In this document: positions 27,255 through 34,989 of the stretch, piece after piece
Position numbering within the stretch: the first letter of the stretch is position 1
Layout: each line of letters opens with the position of its first letter
DNA from: Mycolicibacterium celeriflavum
GTDB lineage: Bacteria > Actinomycetota > Actinomycetes > Mycobacteriales > Mycobacteriaceae
Assembly (NCBI RefSeq): GCF_010731795.1
Contig: NZ_AP022591.1
Span: 496,001-560,000, forward strand
Length of the DNA: 64,000 nucleotides
Direction: 5' to 3'
Translations under genes and position numbers: made by a program
The notes under the pieces: generated by a model
What the model was told of the DNA's origin: nothing
What the model saw: the letters and a program-made list of their open reading frames with translations, nothing else
The model's database searches: none

Positions 27255-27591
27255 ACATGGGGCCGGTCGGGCATCCAGGCAGTTGACCTCGATACCAGTA
27301 AAGAAAGTTCTCACATCGCAGGTCAGCGGTCAGGCGGGCGTTGGTCGCGCCGTAATCCGGCCACACATCGACGCCGGTGAATCCGGTCACCCGTAGCCGT
27401 TCGGTGAGGCTGGTCACCGCCACCCTGGGGATGTTGGTGGCCATGCGGCCGAACCTTGTGCCCAGCGCGGCCTTGGACTCCGGCGACAGGAACGCCAAGG
27501 CTTGCATTCCGGCGTAATACTGTTCGAGTTCACCGTATTTCGCGGTCGGCTCGTCGAGTTTTTGCAGCAGCAGTGTGAGTGTGTCGGTCAT
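27232..27591 (-). pseudogene. Phage portal protein, N-terminal fragment
   Basis: 119 codons. The first 80 or so (LLQKLDEPTAKYGELEQYYA, then ALAFLSPESKAALGTRFGRM, then SLTERLRVTGF) match the start of SPP1-gp6-type portal proteins, which are normally 450-500 aa. The last 30 residues do not, and the stop lies within the antisense of the mmpL 3' end. The gene was therefore cut when the prophage right part was joined to the mmpL segment, around 27260-27330. The start overlaps the terminase stop by 4 bp, as in an intact packaging operon. Confidence 0.78.
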
Positions 27592-29057
27592 TTGAATCCT
27601 CGCGCTTTCTTTCGTGTTTTGTGGGTTGCGCGCCAGGTGGCGCGACTGTGTGCCATGACGAGGCAGGCGGCCAGGTCGATCTTTCGAGCAGCCCGGGAGC
27701 GGGATGCTTTCGACAACCGCATACCGCGCGCGTCGTCGATAATCAGCGCAGCCGCAACATGTTCGGCGAGCTGCCTATCTCCGCTGTGGGACATGTGGCC
27801 GTTCACCGCAGCGGAATACAGGTCGGTGGTCGCCGCGGTCAACCGGGACGGGCTGTGCGGGAACTCCACGATGGGCAGCCTCTCGGCTTCCAGCGCTTGC
27901 AGCGTGCGAGTCCACCGGAACGGGTCGGCGATAATCTCCAGCACCCGCCACCGCTTGCAGCAGGCCCGTATCTCGTCTTCCACCTCGGCGATGGGCACCC
28001 GGTAGTTCTCGTCGCCCGGTGGGCGTTGCCACACCCGCACCTTGTCGAAATGCGGCTCCGGCGAGACTGCCCCAACGAGCAGCGCGGTCGTGTCATCGGA
28101 AAATGAACCGTCCAGCGCAACCACGACTTCGGCGCCATCAGGCACCGGATGACCGGTCGACAAGCCTTCCCACACACCGGGCGGCAGAAATGCGCCATCG
28201 GTGTCCACCGGAAGCTGACACAACCGGGCACGGCGAAACGTCGCCTCACGAGTTTTCGGCGGCAACAGAGCGTGCAGAGCGTCACGGTGCAGAAAGTCGT
28301 CCAGCGCAGGATTGCTCAGCTCCCAGCAATGCGGGCAATCAACGTCGTGGTCCTCGAACCCGGCCGCGGAGAACTCACGCCACACCAAACTCTTGTCCTC
28401 GGGATGCTCAGCCGCATAGGCGCGTAGGTCCAGCAGCACCTGGTCCTCGAGGTTCGGCCCCGGCGTACCGATACACACCAGCGTCGAGGTCTCCCGCTTG
28501 CCCTGCGCCAGCGTCAGCACCTCGTAGCTGTCGCGGTTCGCCACCCCGGCCTCATCGAGGATGGCCAGCGTGTAGTCCAAACCCTCCAGACGCTTCGGCT
28601 CAGCCGGTAGGCAATGAAACGAGCTGTCGGTATGCGGGATATACAACCGTTCCTTGAACACCTGACACCGCGAAGCAAGGTCGTCGTCGAGCTCCACCAT
28701 GCGCCGCGCGATGTTGTACACGACGCCGGCCTGCCGCTCGTCGACCGCCACGACGCACACCACCGAACCCTCACCGCCAGTGAACAGCTCGTAGACACCC
28801 CACGCGGCCATCAGCGACGACTTACCGTTACCGCGTCCCAACATCCAGCCCGCGGTACGCGGACGCGGCTGCGAATCGAGCACCGACCCCACCAGCTCGC
28901 GCTGCCAATCCCGCAGCCGCAACGGCGTCTTCGCCCCGGTGCCCTTCGGCACCTTCACGAACTTCTGACAGAAGCTGGCGAACCGAGCAGAACCCGACGA
29001 CCGAGGACGCCACGGCAACGCAGAATCGTCGACAGCACCCTTCGGACCGGCCTTCAT
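27588..29057 (-). CDS. Phage terminase large subunit
   Basis: A 489-aa protein of normal length for the family. The ATPase part has a Walker A-like AGWMLGRGNGKSSLMAAW (about residue 72) and Walker B LAILDEAG (about 170). The nuclease part has VVALDGSFSDDTTAL (about 315) with the acidic residues, and a late IIADPFRWTRTL. It would cut and pump DNA into proheads with the portal protein encoded next. The ATG at 29057 follows a good GGGAG. No small terminase gene is recognisable upstream; an HNH gene occupies that place, a common phage arrangement. Confidence 0.92.
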   Translation of the reverse strand: MKAGPKGAVDDSALPWRPRSSGSARFASFCQKFVKVPKGTGAKTPLRLRDWQRELVGSVLDSQPRPRTAGWMLGRGNGKSSLMAAWGVYELFTGGEGSVVCVVAVDERQAGVVYNIARRMVELDDDLASRCQVFKERLYIPHTDSSFHCLPAEPKRLEGLDYTLAILDEAGVANRDSYEVLTLAQGKRETSTLVCIGTPGPNLEDQVLLDLRAYAAEHPEDKSLVWREFSAAGFEDHDVDCPHCWELSNPALDDFLHRDALHALLPPKTREATFRRARLCQLPVDTDGAFLPPGVWEGLSTGHPVPDGAEVVVALDGSFSDDTTALLVGAVSPEPHFDKVRVWQRPPGDENYRVPIAEVEDEIRACCKRWRVLEIIADPFRWTRTLQALEAERLPIVEFPHSPSRLTAATTDLYSAAVNGHMSHSGDRQLAEHVAAALIIDDARGMRLSKASRSRAARKIDLAACLVMAHSRATWRATHKTRKKARGFK

Positions 29058-29071
29058 GGCAAACTCCCGAT

Positions 29072-29284
29072 ATGGCGTTCACAATCCACTACATGCGGGC
29101 CGACCGCGTCAGCAGCGACCGCTATGACGATTCGCACTCCCTCGTCGTCAAAGACTGGGGCCTCATCGAGGTCACCAAGGACGGCGAACAAGTCAAGCTC
29201 TACAGCCCCAACTACTGGTCCTACGTCACGCCAGGAGAGCCGCCTAAGACGGCTTCTCCGCGCACCGGAGGCACCATCTACTGA
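29072..29284 (+). CDS. Small phage-region protein of unknown function
   Basis: 70 aa, on the strand opposite to the surrounding packaging genes. The sequence is rich in polar and aromatic residues (SHSLVVKDWGLIEVTKDGEQ, then KLYSPNYWSY) and reads like a folded small protein rather than a shadow. No strong ribosome binding site precedes the ATG. The gene fills the gap between the terminase and HNH genes exactly. Function unknown. Confidence 0.45.
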   Translation: MAFTIHYMRADRVSSDRYDDSHSLVVKDWGLIEVTKDGEQVKLYSPNYWSYVTPGEPPKTASPRTGGTIY

Positions 29285-29286
29285 CA

Positions 29287-29781
29287 TCACGCACACCCCC
29301 TACCGGTGTGTATCGCCTCCTGCGCCTTGCCTACCGGTCGGAACGCGGCGGTCAAGGGGTCTATCCCCTGGTGTACGGCTCGCTGGGCGACGTTCACACG
29401 CTCTCTGCCTGACTTGGTGGGTCGGCGGTTGTAGGCGCTCTCAAGGCGTCTGAGCACTGCTGCTGCCTCGGTGTGGCTGAACTTGTTGCCGCGCTTGCCG
29501 TTACAGGGACGGCACAGCACTCGGCAGTTTTCGGCGGCGTAGGCCAGTTCGGGGTAGTCGTGGACGGGCAGCAGGTGGTCGACGGTCAGGTCGTCGGCGG
29601 TGCCGCAGTGCTCGCAGAACGGGGCCAGGCGGCGTAGCCGTTTGGAGAAGGCTTTCCAGCGGGCACCGTTGCGCCAGGCGACGTGCTCGCGGTCGGTGCG
29701 GGTGTCTGCGGGTTTGCAGTCGGTGCAGTAGCTTCCGGTCGGGATGACTTCACCGCATCCGATGCAGGGGCGGGCGATCAT
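29287..29781 (-). CDS. Phage HNH endonuclease
   Basis: 164 aa from the ATG at 29781, which overlaps the upstream stop by 4 bp; the longer open frame is antisense-like and was not used. There are two zinc-ribbon pairs (CIGCGEVIPTGSYCTDC and FCEHCGTADDLTVDHLLPVH) and the HNH core DHLLPVH...N...CRPCNGKRGNK. Phage HNH proteins beside terminase genes often assist DNA packaging by nicking at the terminase complex. The C-terminus is basic. This protein is unrelated to the DUF222/HNH protein at 6061. Confidence 0.87.
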   Translation of the reverse strand: MIARPCIGCGEVIPTGSYCTDCKPADTRTDREHVAWRNGARWKAFSKRLRRLAPFCEHCGTADDLTVDHLLPVHDYPELAYAAENCRVLCRPCNGKRGNKFSHTEAAAVLRRLESAYNRRPTKSGRERVNVAQRAVHQGIDPLTAAFRPVGKAQEAIHTGRGCA

Positions 29782-30119
29782 ATGTCGCCGCCGAGGTCTC
29801 GGTGTGCGTCGTCGGAGGCTTGGTGCAGGCCGGGGCGTAGGTCGGTGCCGAGTTGGGCGGTGACGTCGAGGGTGGGTGCGAGGACGTGGCGCGTCATCAG
29901 CGACAGGGCTGCTGCGCACAGGTAGCCGAAGTAGTCGGGGTCGTGGGTGCTGGCCCACTTGATGCTGACCTGGTCGGTGGCGGTGTCGTTGCCTGCGGCG
30001 GCTGCCATTTCGTACATCAGCAGTGTGGCGTCGGCTTGCAGTTGGTCGATGTTGATGTGGCCGAGAGGCAGCCCGTTGTCGCCGACGATGAACGCTTCGG
30101 GCGGGGTGTTGGTTGTCAC
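29778..30119 (-). CDS. Phage-region hypothetical protein
   Basis: A 113-aa protein that I do not recognise. It starts MTTNTPPEAFIVGDNGLPLG and has a helical middle (QLQADATLLMYEMAAAAGND) and an acidic tail. No membrane segment or catalytic motif is visible. It is linked to both neighbours by 4-bp stop/start overlaps, so it belongs to the same early operon transcribed leftward from the excisionase end. Confidence 0.7.
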   Translation of the reverse strand: MTTNTPPEAFIVGDNGLPLGHINIDQLQADATLLMYEMAAAAGNDTATDQVSIKWASTHDPDYFGYLCAAALSLMTRHVLAPTLDVTAQLGTDLRPGLHQASDDAHRDLGGDI

Positions 30120-30397
30120 TGGTCGTCTCCGTTGATGGCGTGGGCGCGGTCGCGGAGGGCTGCGAGCTGGTCTGGGGGTAGCGCCATCAGTTCACCGAGG
30201 AATCGGTGCAGCCCTTCAATTTGGCTGGGGGCGAGCGCGACTAGGAAGTGGCCGAGAATCTCGTCTCGGAATTGGATGCCGATGCCCAACGTGTTGTTGG
30301 GTGCGGCGAATAGGCGGCCTTCGAGATCGTGAGGGGCCAGGACGATCACGTCGTCGGGGAACTCGACGGCGGCCGGGTCGTGGAAGTTAGTTGTCAT
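30116..30397 (-). CDS. Phage-region hypothetical protein
   Basis: 93 aa from the ATG at 30397, which has AAAGGA about 7 bases upstream; the track-like longer frame has no such site. The sequence begins MTTNFHDPAAVEFPDDVIVL and contains a beta-rich part followed by LGELMALPPDQLAALRDRAH near the end. I see no known motif. It overlaps its neighbours at both ends by 4 bp, as elsewhere in this operon. Confidence 0.7.
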   Translation of the reverse strand: MTTNFHDPAAVEFPDDVIVLAPHDLEGRLFAAPNNTLGIGIQFRDEILGHFLVALAPSQIEGLHRFLGELMALPPDQLAALRDRAHAINGDDQ

Positions 30398-30597
30398 GTT
30401 CGGTCCTTTCCGGTGACGCGGGGGTCGAGGATGTTTTCGATGGCTGGGATGTGCGGGCACTCAGGAAAGGTGAGTTCGTCACACGTACAGGTCCAGTCCT
30501 CTCGTGGTCCCCAGCGGACTGCGTAGTCGTCGACGATCGCGAGAACAGTTGGTTGTCGAGATCGGACCCCGAGGACTCGCAGGATTTGTATGTTCAT
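30394..30597 (-). CDS. Small CxC...CxH zinc-binding protein
   Basis: 67 aa from the ATG at 30597, preceded by GGAG. The second half reads WTCTCDELTFPECPHI, a CxC...CxH arrangement like a SWIM-type zinc finger. Such small zinc proteins are frequent in actinophage early regions, with nucleic-acid or protein-binding roles suggested by the motif only. It overlaps both neighbours by 4 bp. Confidence 0.6.
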   Translation of the reverse strand: MNIQILRVLGVRSRQPTVLAIVDDYAVRWGPREDWTCTCDELTFPECPHIPAIENILDPRVTGKDRT

Positions 30598-32012
30598 GCG
30601 GTTCGTTCTCCTGTTTGCTGGGTGTTGCGGCACTTGCCGCGGGTTCGTTGTCGGCGGCGCGGTCTGCCTGTGGCTGTGATACCGGCGGCCGTTGGTACAC
30701 CTGTACTTTTGGTACAGGTGTCATCGTCTCTGGTAGATGCCTGTTTTTGAGCCCTGTGCCGTTGGTACACCTGTACCTTCTGTGTTCCGCTCTGTCCTGC
30801 GGAAATGGTGATTTCGCCGGCCTCCGCTAGCTCGTCAGCGGCGGCGTCGAAGTAGTCCCGGAGGTCCACCTTCAGTGCCGACCGGAGTCGATTGCGTGGT
30901 TGCTGGCGGTCGTCGTCGAGCCTCCGCAAGATCGCCTGTTTCGCCCGCTTGAGTTTCCGATCAGAGACGATTTCCTCACGCTCTGCCGCTGCCAGTGCAC
31001 GGGCGGTGTTCTGTCTTTGGGACTGCTGGGCCAGCGCTCGGCGACATCGCTCGCGAGTGTCGGCGCTGACGCCCATCACGTAGCCCGACAGTTTCCAGTC
31101 GAGATCGTCGACGATCGTGCGGCCGTCGAGCGCCATCAGCGCGACGGCCACCTTCAACCGGCACAACAGACTGTGCCCGTCGAGCGGATCGACGTTCTGA
31201 TCCTCCCGGAGCACGGCTAGGCGGTAGTTGTCGATCGCTGTGCGGGCCGACTCTGGCACATCGAGATCAGCGTTGCCGCCGACCACGTGGAGGTGGCCCA
31301 CACCGCGACCCCACGATGGGGTCTGTATCTTCCACACGCCGGGATCTTCGGGGGGATCGTCGGGTGCGTCGGGTTCGGTGACGGGGAGCCACGTAAACCG
31401 TTGCGGCAATCCACCATCGGCGGCACCGAGGAGGATCTGCGACCGAAGCGGCTGGACACCTGCGATCAGGCAGGCCCGGTAGCTGTGGGCCTCAACGATG
31501 ACACGGGTGTCCTTGCCCGCGTTGCCGAATCCGAGTTGTTCCCCGGAGTAGAGCTTGCGGGTCTCTGCTGAGAGGGTGGCACCAGACCGTGCAGCGAGCG
31601 CTGCCCACGTGTCGATCTCGGCGCAGGTGAAGATCACGTTGGTGATCGGGTTGGCGTCGTCGGGTTTGGTGCCGACTGGCCGGAAGGTCCGGGCGATGCC
31701 CTCTCCGGTGCCGATCGGTACCTGATCGGTGCGGGGGCCGCCGAAGTGGATGCCGGCTGCGGACGCGGCGTCAGCGGCACCCTTACCGGAACCAGACGGG
31801 CCAACCGACGCGATGAACAGGTTCAGCGACATACGTCCACCGACCAGGCCCGGAATGGTGATGTTCGGGGGGATCGTGGCGACGGCGCGGGCCATCGCGT
31901 TGCCGAGAACGGCCCAAGGGCCGACCCTGCGGGCACGCGCTACGGTGAGCGCGTGTTGCAGGACCGGCCTGGCCGACCAGAAATGGCCGTCAATCAAGCT
32001 GCTACCTCCCAT
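30594..32012 (-). CDS. Phage P-loop ATPase, probable DNA replication helicase-like
   Basis: A 472-aa protein. A Walker A motif is clear in ASVGPSGSGKGAADAA (about residue 68), and VIFTCAEIDTWAAL (about 130) is the likely Walker B strand. The middle resembles DUF3987-type primase/helicase proteins found in mobile elements. The C-terminus is basic and Arg-rich (RPRRRQRTRGKCR), suited to nucleic-acid binding. It is probably the replication protein of the element. A helicase role is inferred from the family resemblance; no primase motif was seen. Confidence 0.65.
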   Translation of the reverse strand: MGGSSLIDGHFWSARPVLQHALTVARARRVGPWAVLGNAMARAVATIPPNITIPGLVGGRMSLNLFIASVGPSGSGKGAADAASAAGIHFGGPRTDQVPIGTGEGIARTFRPVGTKPDDANPITNVIFTCAEIDTWAALAARSGATLSAETRKLYSGEQLGFGNAGKDTRVIVEAHSYRACLIAGVQPLRSQILLGAADGGLPQRFTWLPVTEPDAPDDPPEDPGVWKIQTPSWGRGVGHLHVVGGNADLDVPESARTAIDNYRLAVLREDQNVDPLDGHSLLCRLKVAVALMALDGRTIVDDLDWKLSGYVMGVSADTRERCRRALAQQSQRQNTARALAAAEREEIVSDRKLKRAKQAILRRLDDDRQQPRNRLRSALKVDLRDYFDAAADELAEAGEITISAGQSGTQKVQVYQRHRAQKQASTRDDDTCTKSTGVPTAAGITATGRPRRRQRTRGKCRNTQQTGERTA

Positions 32013-32281
32013 CTTTCGGCGACGCGGCGGGCAAGGCGCTGATCATCTCCACCTCGACGCCACATCACGCGCAACGCCAGGACGTTCGGTGCCGGTGTCA
32101 GACCTTGATCGAGCAGGTGCTGCGCAGCGTCGCGGTAGCCGTCGACGTACCGATCGGTGATCTCGTCGGGGTTCCAGCAGCGGCAGGTCCACGGGTCGGT
32201 GCAGCGCCCGCACGAGATGAATCTGCATGTGTGGGCGTAGGCCCGACGGCGACGCAACTGCACGGCCACCGGTTCAGACAT
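31994..32281 (-). CDS. Phage early protein with Cys-rich N-terminus
   Basis: 95 aa from the ATG at 32281, preceded by GAGGTG. The N-terminal part has several Cys and His residues (YAHTCRFISCGRCTDPWTCR), which may bind zinc. A C-terminal helix carries RRGGDDQRLARRVAERW. Its end overlaps the ATPase start by 19 bp and its start overlaps the upstream stop by 8 bp. Function unknown. Confidence 0.62.
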   Translation of the reverse strand: MSEPVAVQLRRRRAYAHTCRFISCGRCTDPWTCRCWNPDEITDRYVDGYRDAAQHLLDQGLTPAPNVLALRVMWRRGGDDQRLARRVAERWEVAA

Positions 32282-32687
32282 TGGGATACACCTCGTTCGG
32301 CCATCGCGACATGAAGTCGTACGTCCAATGGCTGTCCGGGTAGACGTCGGTGATGATCTCCCACTCATGCCTCAGGGAGTTGGCGACGAACGCCAGGCAC
32401 GCAAGGGAATCGACGTCGAAGGCGACGGCGTCGCAGGTGCCGGCGGAGTCTTCTAGGCCGTCGATGCGGGCCTCGTAGCCCACCTGGCCGTCGCTCGATA
32501 CCCACCGGACGAGTTGGCCGATGACTGGACCGGCGTCGCTGGTCACCATGACGTGCCAGATGCATTCCTCACCTTCAAATGCGACGTAATCAGGCTTGGG
32601 CGCGAAGTGACGCCAGATACCCGGCCGTAGGCATTTCGGTGGAAACAACGTCGCGGGGTCGTTGTCCACAAGGGTTTGTGTCATCAT
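32274..32687 (-). CDS. Phage early hypothetical protein
   Basis: 137 aa from the ATG at 32687 (32684 also possible), with GGAAGGA upstream. It is rich in aromatic and acidic residues (EGEECIWHVMVTSDAGPVIG and SLRHEWEIITDVYPDSHWTY). I do not recognise it. No membrane segment is visible. It lies directly downstream of the excisionase gene after a 100-bp gap that may hold an internal promoter. Confidence 0.6.
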   Translation of the reverse strand: MMTQTLVDNDPATLFPPKCLRPGIWRHFAPKPDYVAFEGEECIWHVMVTSDAGPVIGQLVRWVSSDGQVGYEARIDGLEDSAGTCDAVAFDVDSLACLAFVANSLRHEWEIITDVYPDSHWTYDFMSRWPNEVYPNV

Positions 32688-32791
32688 GAGGGTGGATTCC
32701 TTCCTTAGTTGGGGTTGGGGTTCGCAGCGGCTCCCGCCCGACGCGGCAACGTCGGGGTAAACGGGGGCCGTTGACGTTTTGAGGGTGTGGG

Positions 32792-33007
32792 TCATGCAGC
32801 ACCAGGCCGATCGTCGGTGCGCTGAAAGGTGTTTGACGCGATCCACTGATGCACGTCGTCCCAGTCGTAGAAGACCCTCTTGCCTAGCTTCTTGAACTTG
32901 GGACCGGTGCCGCGATAGCGCTCTTGCGCTAGTGCCGCCTCTGATGTGCGGCGGTACACCGCGACCTCTGCCGGTGTGGCCAGCGGTCGAGGCGGGAGAT
33001 CAGCCAT
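32792..33007 (-). CDS. xis: Excisionase-like MerR/AlpA-type HTH protein
   Basis: 71 aa. The pattern LATPAEVAVYRRTSEAALAQ followed by GPKFKKLGKRVFYDWDDVHQ and W is the excisionase/AlpA winged-helix fold, where the wing is KLGKRVFYDW. Such proteins bend DNA at att sites to favour excision. The gene is the first of the leftward early operon and is divergent from the repressor across the operator region. The start ATG at 33007 has AAAGGA in front of it. Confidence 0.82.
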   Translation of the reverse strand: MADLPPRPLATPAEVAVYRRTSEAALAQERYRGTGPKFKKLGKRVFYDWDDVHQWIASNTFQRTDDRPGAA

Positions 33008-33034
33008 GTGACTGTATCCTTTCTATCTCGGGAG

Positions 33035-33121
33035 AGATCCAAACGATCGCTCTCGCCATAATCGTGCATCACGATTCCTCACTCTGTCAAGTGAATCGCT
33101 TGCGCGATCCAAAAGATCGCC
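33035..33121. promoter_or_regulatory. Prophage switch region with three inverted-repeat operators
   Basis: Between the divergent excisionase (start 33007) and repressor (start 33134) genes lie three dyads. They are GAGATC-CAAAC-GATCGC at 33035-33051, AATCGTG-CAT-CACGATT at 33061-33077 (7-bp perfect arms), and GCGATC-CAAAA-GATCGC at 33105-33121 (6-bp perfect arms). The outer two are the same motif. Their placement over both promoters is what a lysogeny repressor operator set should look like. The middle dyad differs and could bind a second protein. Confidence 0.65.
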
Positions 33122-33133
33122 TATGCTGTCGCC

Positions 33134-33661
33134 ATGGCAGCAGACCAAGAGGCTGAGAAAGCGCTGACGAAGAACCCCCTCGGGGCGAGCGGTGAGGCGG
33201 TCGCCGCCAACGTCGAGCGCCTGCTGAAGGATCAGAACCTAACGTTTGCGGCTCTGTCGGATCGCCTCGCGAAGATCGGCCGCGCGATCCCACCACTTGG
33301 GTTGCGGAAAATCGTCAAGAGAACGCGCCGAGTAGACGCGGATGATCTGATCGGGCTTGCTGTCGCCCTTGGTGTTTCGCCCGTCACGTTGCTGATGCCC
33401 GAAACCCACGACGCCGACGAAATGGTGAGTACCACGGGCGCTGATGAGGACCTGACGGCGCAGCAGTTGTGGGACTGGTTGCGCGGTAGCCATCCGCTTC
33501 CGGGCGATGAGAGGTTGACCCTCGTATTTAGGGCGGCGGCATGGCCCGGATGGCGCCTAACAGATCAGGTTCAGCAGGATAGGAAAACCCAGGCGGCTTG
33601 GCTGGCGGCTCGTCGGGCTCAGCTTCGGGGACAGGAGCCGATGTCCGATGGCGACGATTAA
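33134..33661 (+). CDS. Phage repressor-like XRE HTH protein
   Basis: A 175-aa protein. Residues about 20-80 form an XRE-type helix-turn-helix (VAANVERLLKDQNLTFAALS, then IPPLGLRKIVKRTRRVDADD, then ALGVSPVTLL). The C-terminal part is an uncharacterised charged region ending MSDGDD, with no LexA-like peptidase motif. It is divergent from xis across the operator dyads and overlaps the integrase start by 14 bp. It therefore probably holds the element silent and co-expresses the integrase. Confidence 0.78.
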   Translation: MAADQEAEKALTKNPLGASGEAVAANVERLLKDQNLTFAALSDRLAKIGRAIPPLGLRKIVKRTRRVDADDLIGLAVALGVSPVTLLMPETHDADEMVSTTGADEDLTAQQLWDWLRGSHPLPGDERLTLVFRAAAWPGWRLTDQVQQDRKTQAAWLAARRAQLRGQEPMSDGDD

Positions 33662-34796
33662 GCGCTACACGACGGCAACTGGGGAACGGTGGGAAGTCCG
33701 GTATCGCCAGCCGAACGGGATCACCTCGCGTAAGCGCGGATTCAGCACCAAGCGCGACGCGGCGGCGTGGGCGTCGAAGGTGGAGACCTCCAAGGCCGAG
33801 GGTGCGTATGTGTCACCGGCACGGGGCCGGGTCACGGTCGGCGATGTGTCGGTCGGATGGCTGGCCCGCCAGCAGCAAGCGCTTTCGCCGTCGTACTACC
33901 GCACGATTTCCTATGCCTACGGCAAACACGTCGCACCCAAGTGGGCACGCGTGCCGGTGGGCAAGGTGGACAGTCTCGATGTGAAAGCGTGGGCCGCTGC
34001 GATGACCCGCGACGGTTCTAGCGCCACCGTGGTTAACCGTGCGGTCGGCATCCTGGCGGGCATCCTCGACGACGCGGTCGAGCACCGGGCGCTGGCGTTC
34101 AACCCAGCGCGCCGGTTCAAGCGGGGAGAGAAGCCGAGGCCGTCGCCGAAGCGCCACGTCTATCTCACTGAGGCGGATGTGTGCCGATTGGCCGAGGAAT
34201 CCGGCCGTCACGCCGACCTCGTACTCGTTCTCGGATTCACGGGCCTGCGGTGGGGTGAGGCAATCGCGCTGACCGTCGCCGACCTCGAATTCCTGAAGCG
34301 CCGTATCTCGGTTCACCGCAACGCCGTCCAGGTCGGGCAGGAGTTCGAGGTCGGGCAGACGAAGGGCAAAGACAACCGGACAGTGCCGGTGGCGGCGTCG
34401 GTGCTGTCCCGGCTTGCGGCACGGTGCGAAGGCCGCGTCGCGGACGATCTGCTGTTTCCAGCGCGCAGCGGCGGATACTTGAAACGCCCGTCGTATGACT
34501 CGACGGGGTGGTTCAACCGAGCCGTTGAGCGGGCGAAGGTGCAGACGATCACGCCGCACGATCTGCGGCACACCGCGGCCAGCCTGGCGATCAGCGCTGG
34601 CGCGAATGTCCTTGCGGTGTCGCGGATGCTGGGCCATAAGGATCCCAGCGTGACGCTGCGAATCTATGCCGATCTGTTTGACTCAGACCTCGATGCGGTG
34701 GCCGTAAGTCTGGACGCGCGGATAGAAAAGTGTGTCCAAAGCGTGTCCAAGGCGCCTGTTGACCGCCGCCGTAAGCGCACCAAAACCGCTATCTAG
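33648..34796 (+). CDS. int: Tyrosine integrase of the island
   Basis: A 382-aa phage-type tyrosine recombinase. The catalytic set is complete: Arg in GFTGLRWGEAIAL (about 201), a Lys-bearing beta turn QTKGKDNRTVPV, HxxR in TPHDLRHTAASL (about 304), His in MLGHKDPSVTL and the nucleophile Tyr in RIYADLF (about 340). The N-terminal AP2-like arm-binding domain (RYRQPNGITSRKRGF) and core-binding SAM-like domain precede it. The gene ends 26 bp from the right att core, so it is the enzyme that recombined tRNA-Leu with the element. Confidence 0.95.
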   Translation: MATIKRYTTATGERWEVRYRQPNGITSRKRGFSTKRDAAAWASKVETSKAEGAYVSPARGRVTVGDVSVGWLARQQQALSPSYYRTISYAYGKHVAPKWARVPVGKVDSLDVKAWAAAMTRDGSSATVVNRAVGILAGILDDAVEHRALAFNPARRFKRGEKPRPSPKRHVYLTEADVCRLAEESGRHADLVLVLGFTGLRWGEAIALTVADLEFLKRRISVHRNAVQVGQEFEVGQTKGKDNRTVPVAASVLSRLAARCEGRVADDLLFPARSGGYLKRPSYDSTGWFNRAVERAKVQTITPHDLRHTAASLAISAGANVLAVSRMLGHKDPSVTLRIYADLFDSDLDAVAVSLDARIEKCVQSVSKAPVDRRRKRTKTAI

Positions 34797-34822
34797 CTGC
34801 GGTGATGCGGTCGCCGGGTGTT

Positions 34823-34841
34823 GTGTCCGAGGGGGGACTTG
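34823..34841. repeat. attR: right 19-bp core repeat at the tRNA-Leu 3' end
   Basis: Identical to 13125-13143. It covers the discriminator, the 3' acceptor strand and the beginning of the T arm of tRNA-Leu, so integration left the tRNA whole on this side. Confidence 0.85.
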
Positions 34842-34909
34842 AACCCCCACGCCCGTTAATAGGGCACTAGCACCTCAAGCTAGCGCGTCTGCCATTCCGC
34901 CACTCGGAC
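34824..34909 (-). tRNA. tRNA-Leu (anticodon GAG)
   Basis: Reading leftward, the 7-bp acceptor GTCCGAG/CTCGGAC, a D arm, the anticodon stem CTAGC with loop TTGAGGT (anticodon GAG) and stem GCTAG are visible. They are followed by a long class II variable arm (TGCCC...GGGCG) and a T arm with TTCAAGT. The 3' CCA is not encoded; the gene ends with the discriminator A at 34824. A leucine tRNA lies at the same place in M. tuberculosis. Confidence 0.96.
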
Positions 34910-34989
34910 CTGTTGTGGGCAGCTAAGGCTATCGGATCACCGAGGCCGGACCCAAACCCAGCAGCCAGGTCAATGGTACGAATGGTGGC

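Larger units (their letters stand above)
27260..34822. mobile_element. Truncated prophage (early region plus packaging genes)
   Basis: From right to left the segment holds integrase, repressor, excisionase, small early ORFs, a P-loop ATPase, an HNH protein, the large terminase subunit and the first part of a portal protein. Beyond the portal fragment, where capsid, tail and lysis genes would be expected, mmpL begins. The layout resembles small mycobacterial prophage-like elements of the phiRv1/phiRv2 kind, cut at the portal. It cannot make particles. The integrase appears intact and could still excise the island. Confidence 0.8.
13125..34841. mobile_element. Genomic island integrated at tRNA-Leu(GAG)
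   Basis: A perfect 19-bp direct repeat (gtgtccgaggggggacttg) lies at 13125-13143 and at 34823-34841. The right copy is the 3' end of tRNA-Leu. A tyrosine integrase gene ends 26 bp from the right copy, pointing at it. This is the classic layout of an integrase-driven element that used the tRNA 3' end as attB and restored the tRNA on one side. The interior holds accessory genes, IS debris and a prophage remnant, none belonging to the conserved mycobacterial order around it. A third att-like copy at 16994 shows that the island is composite. Confidence 0.85.
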
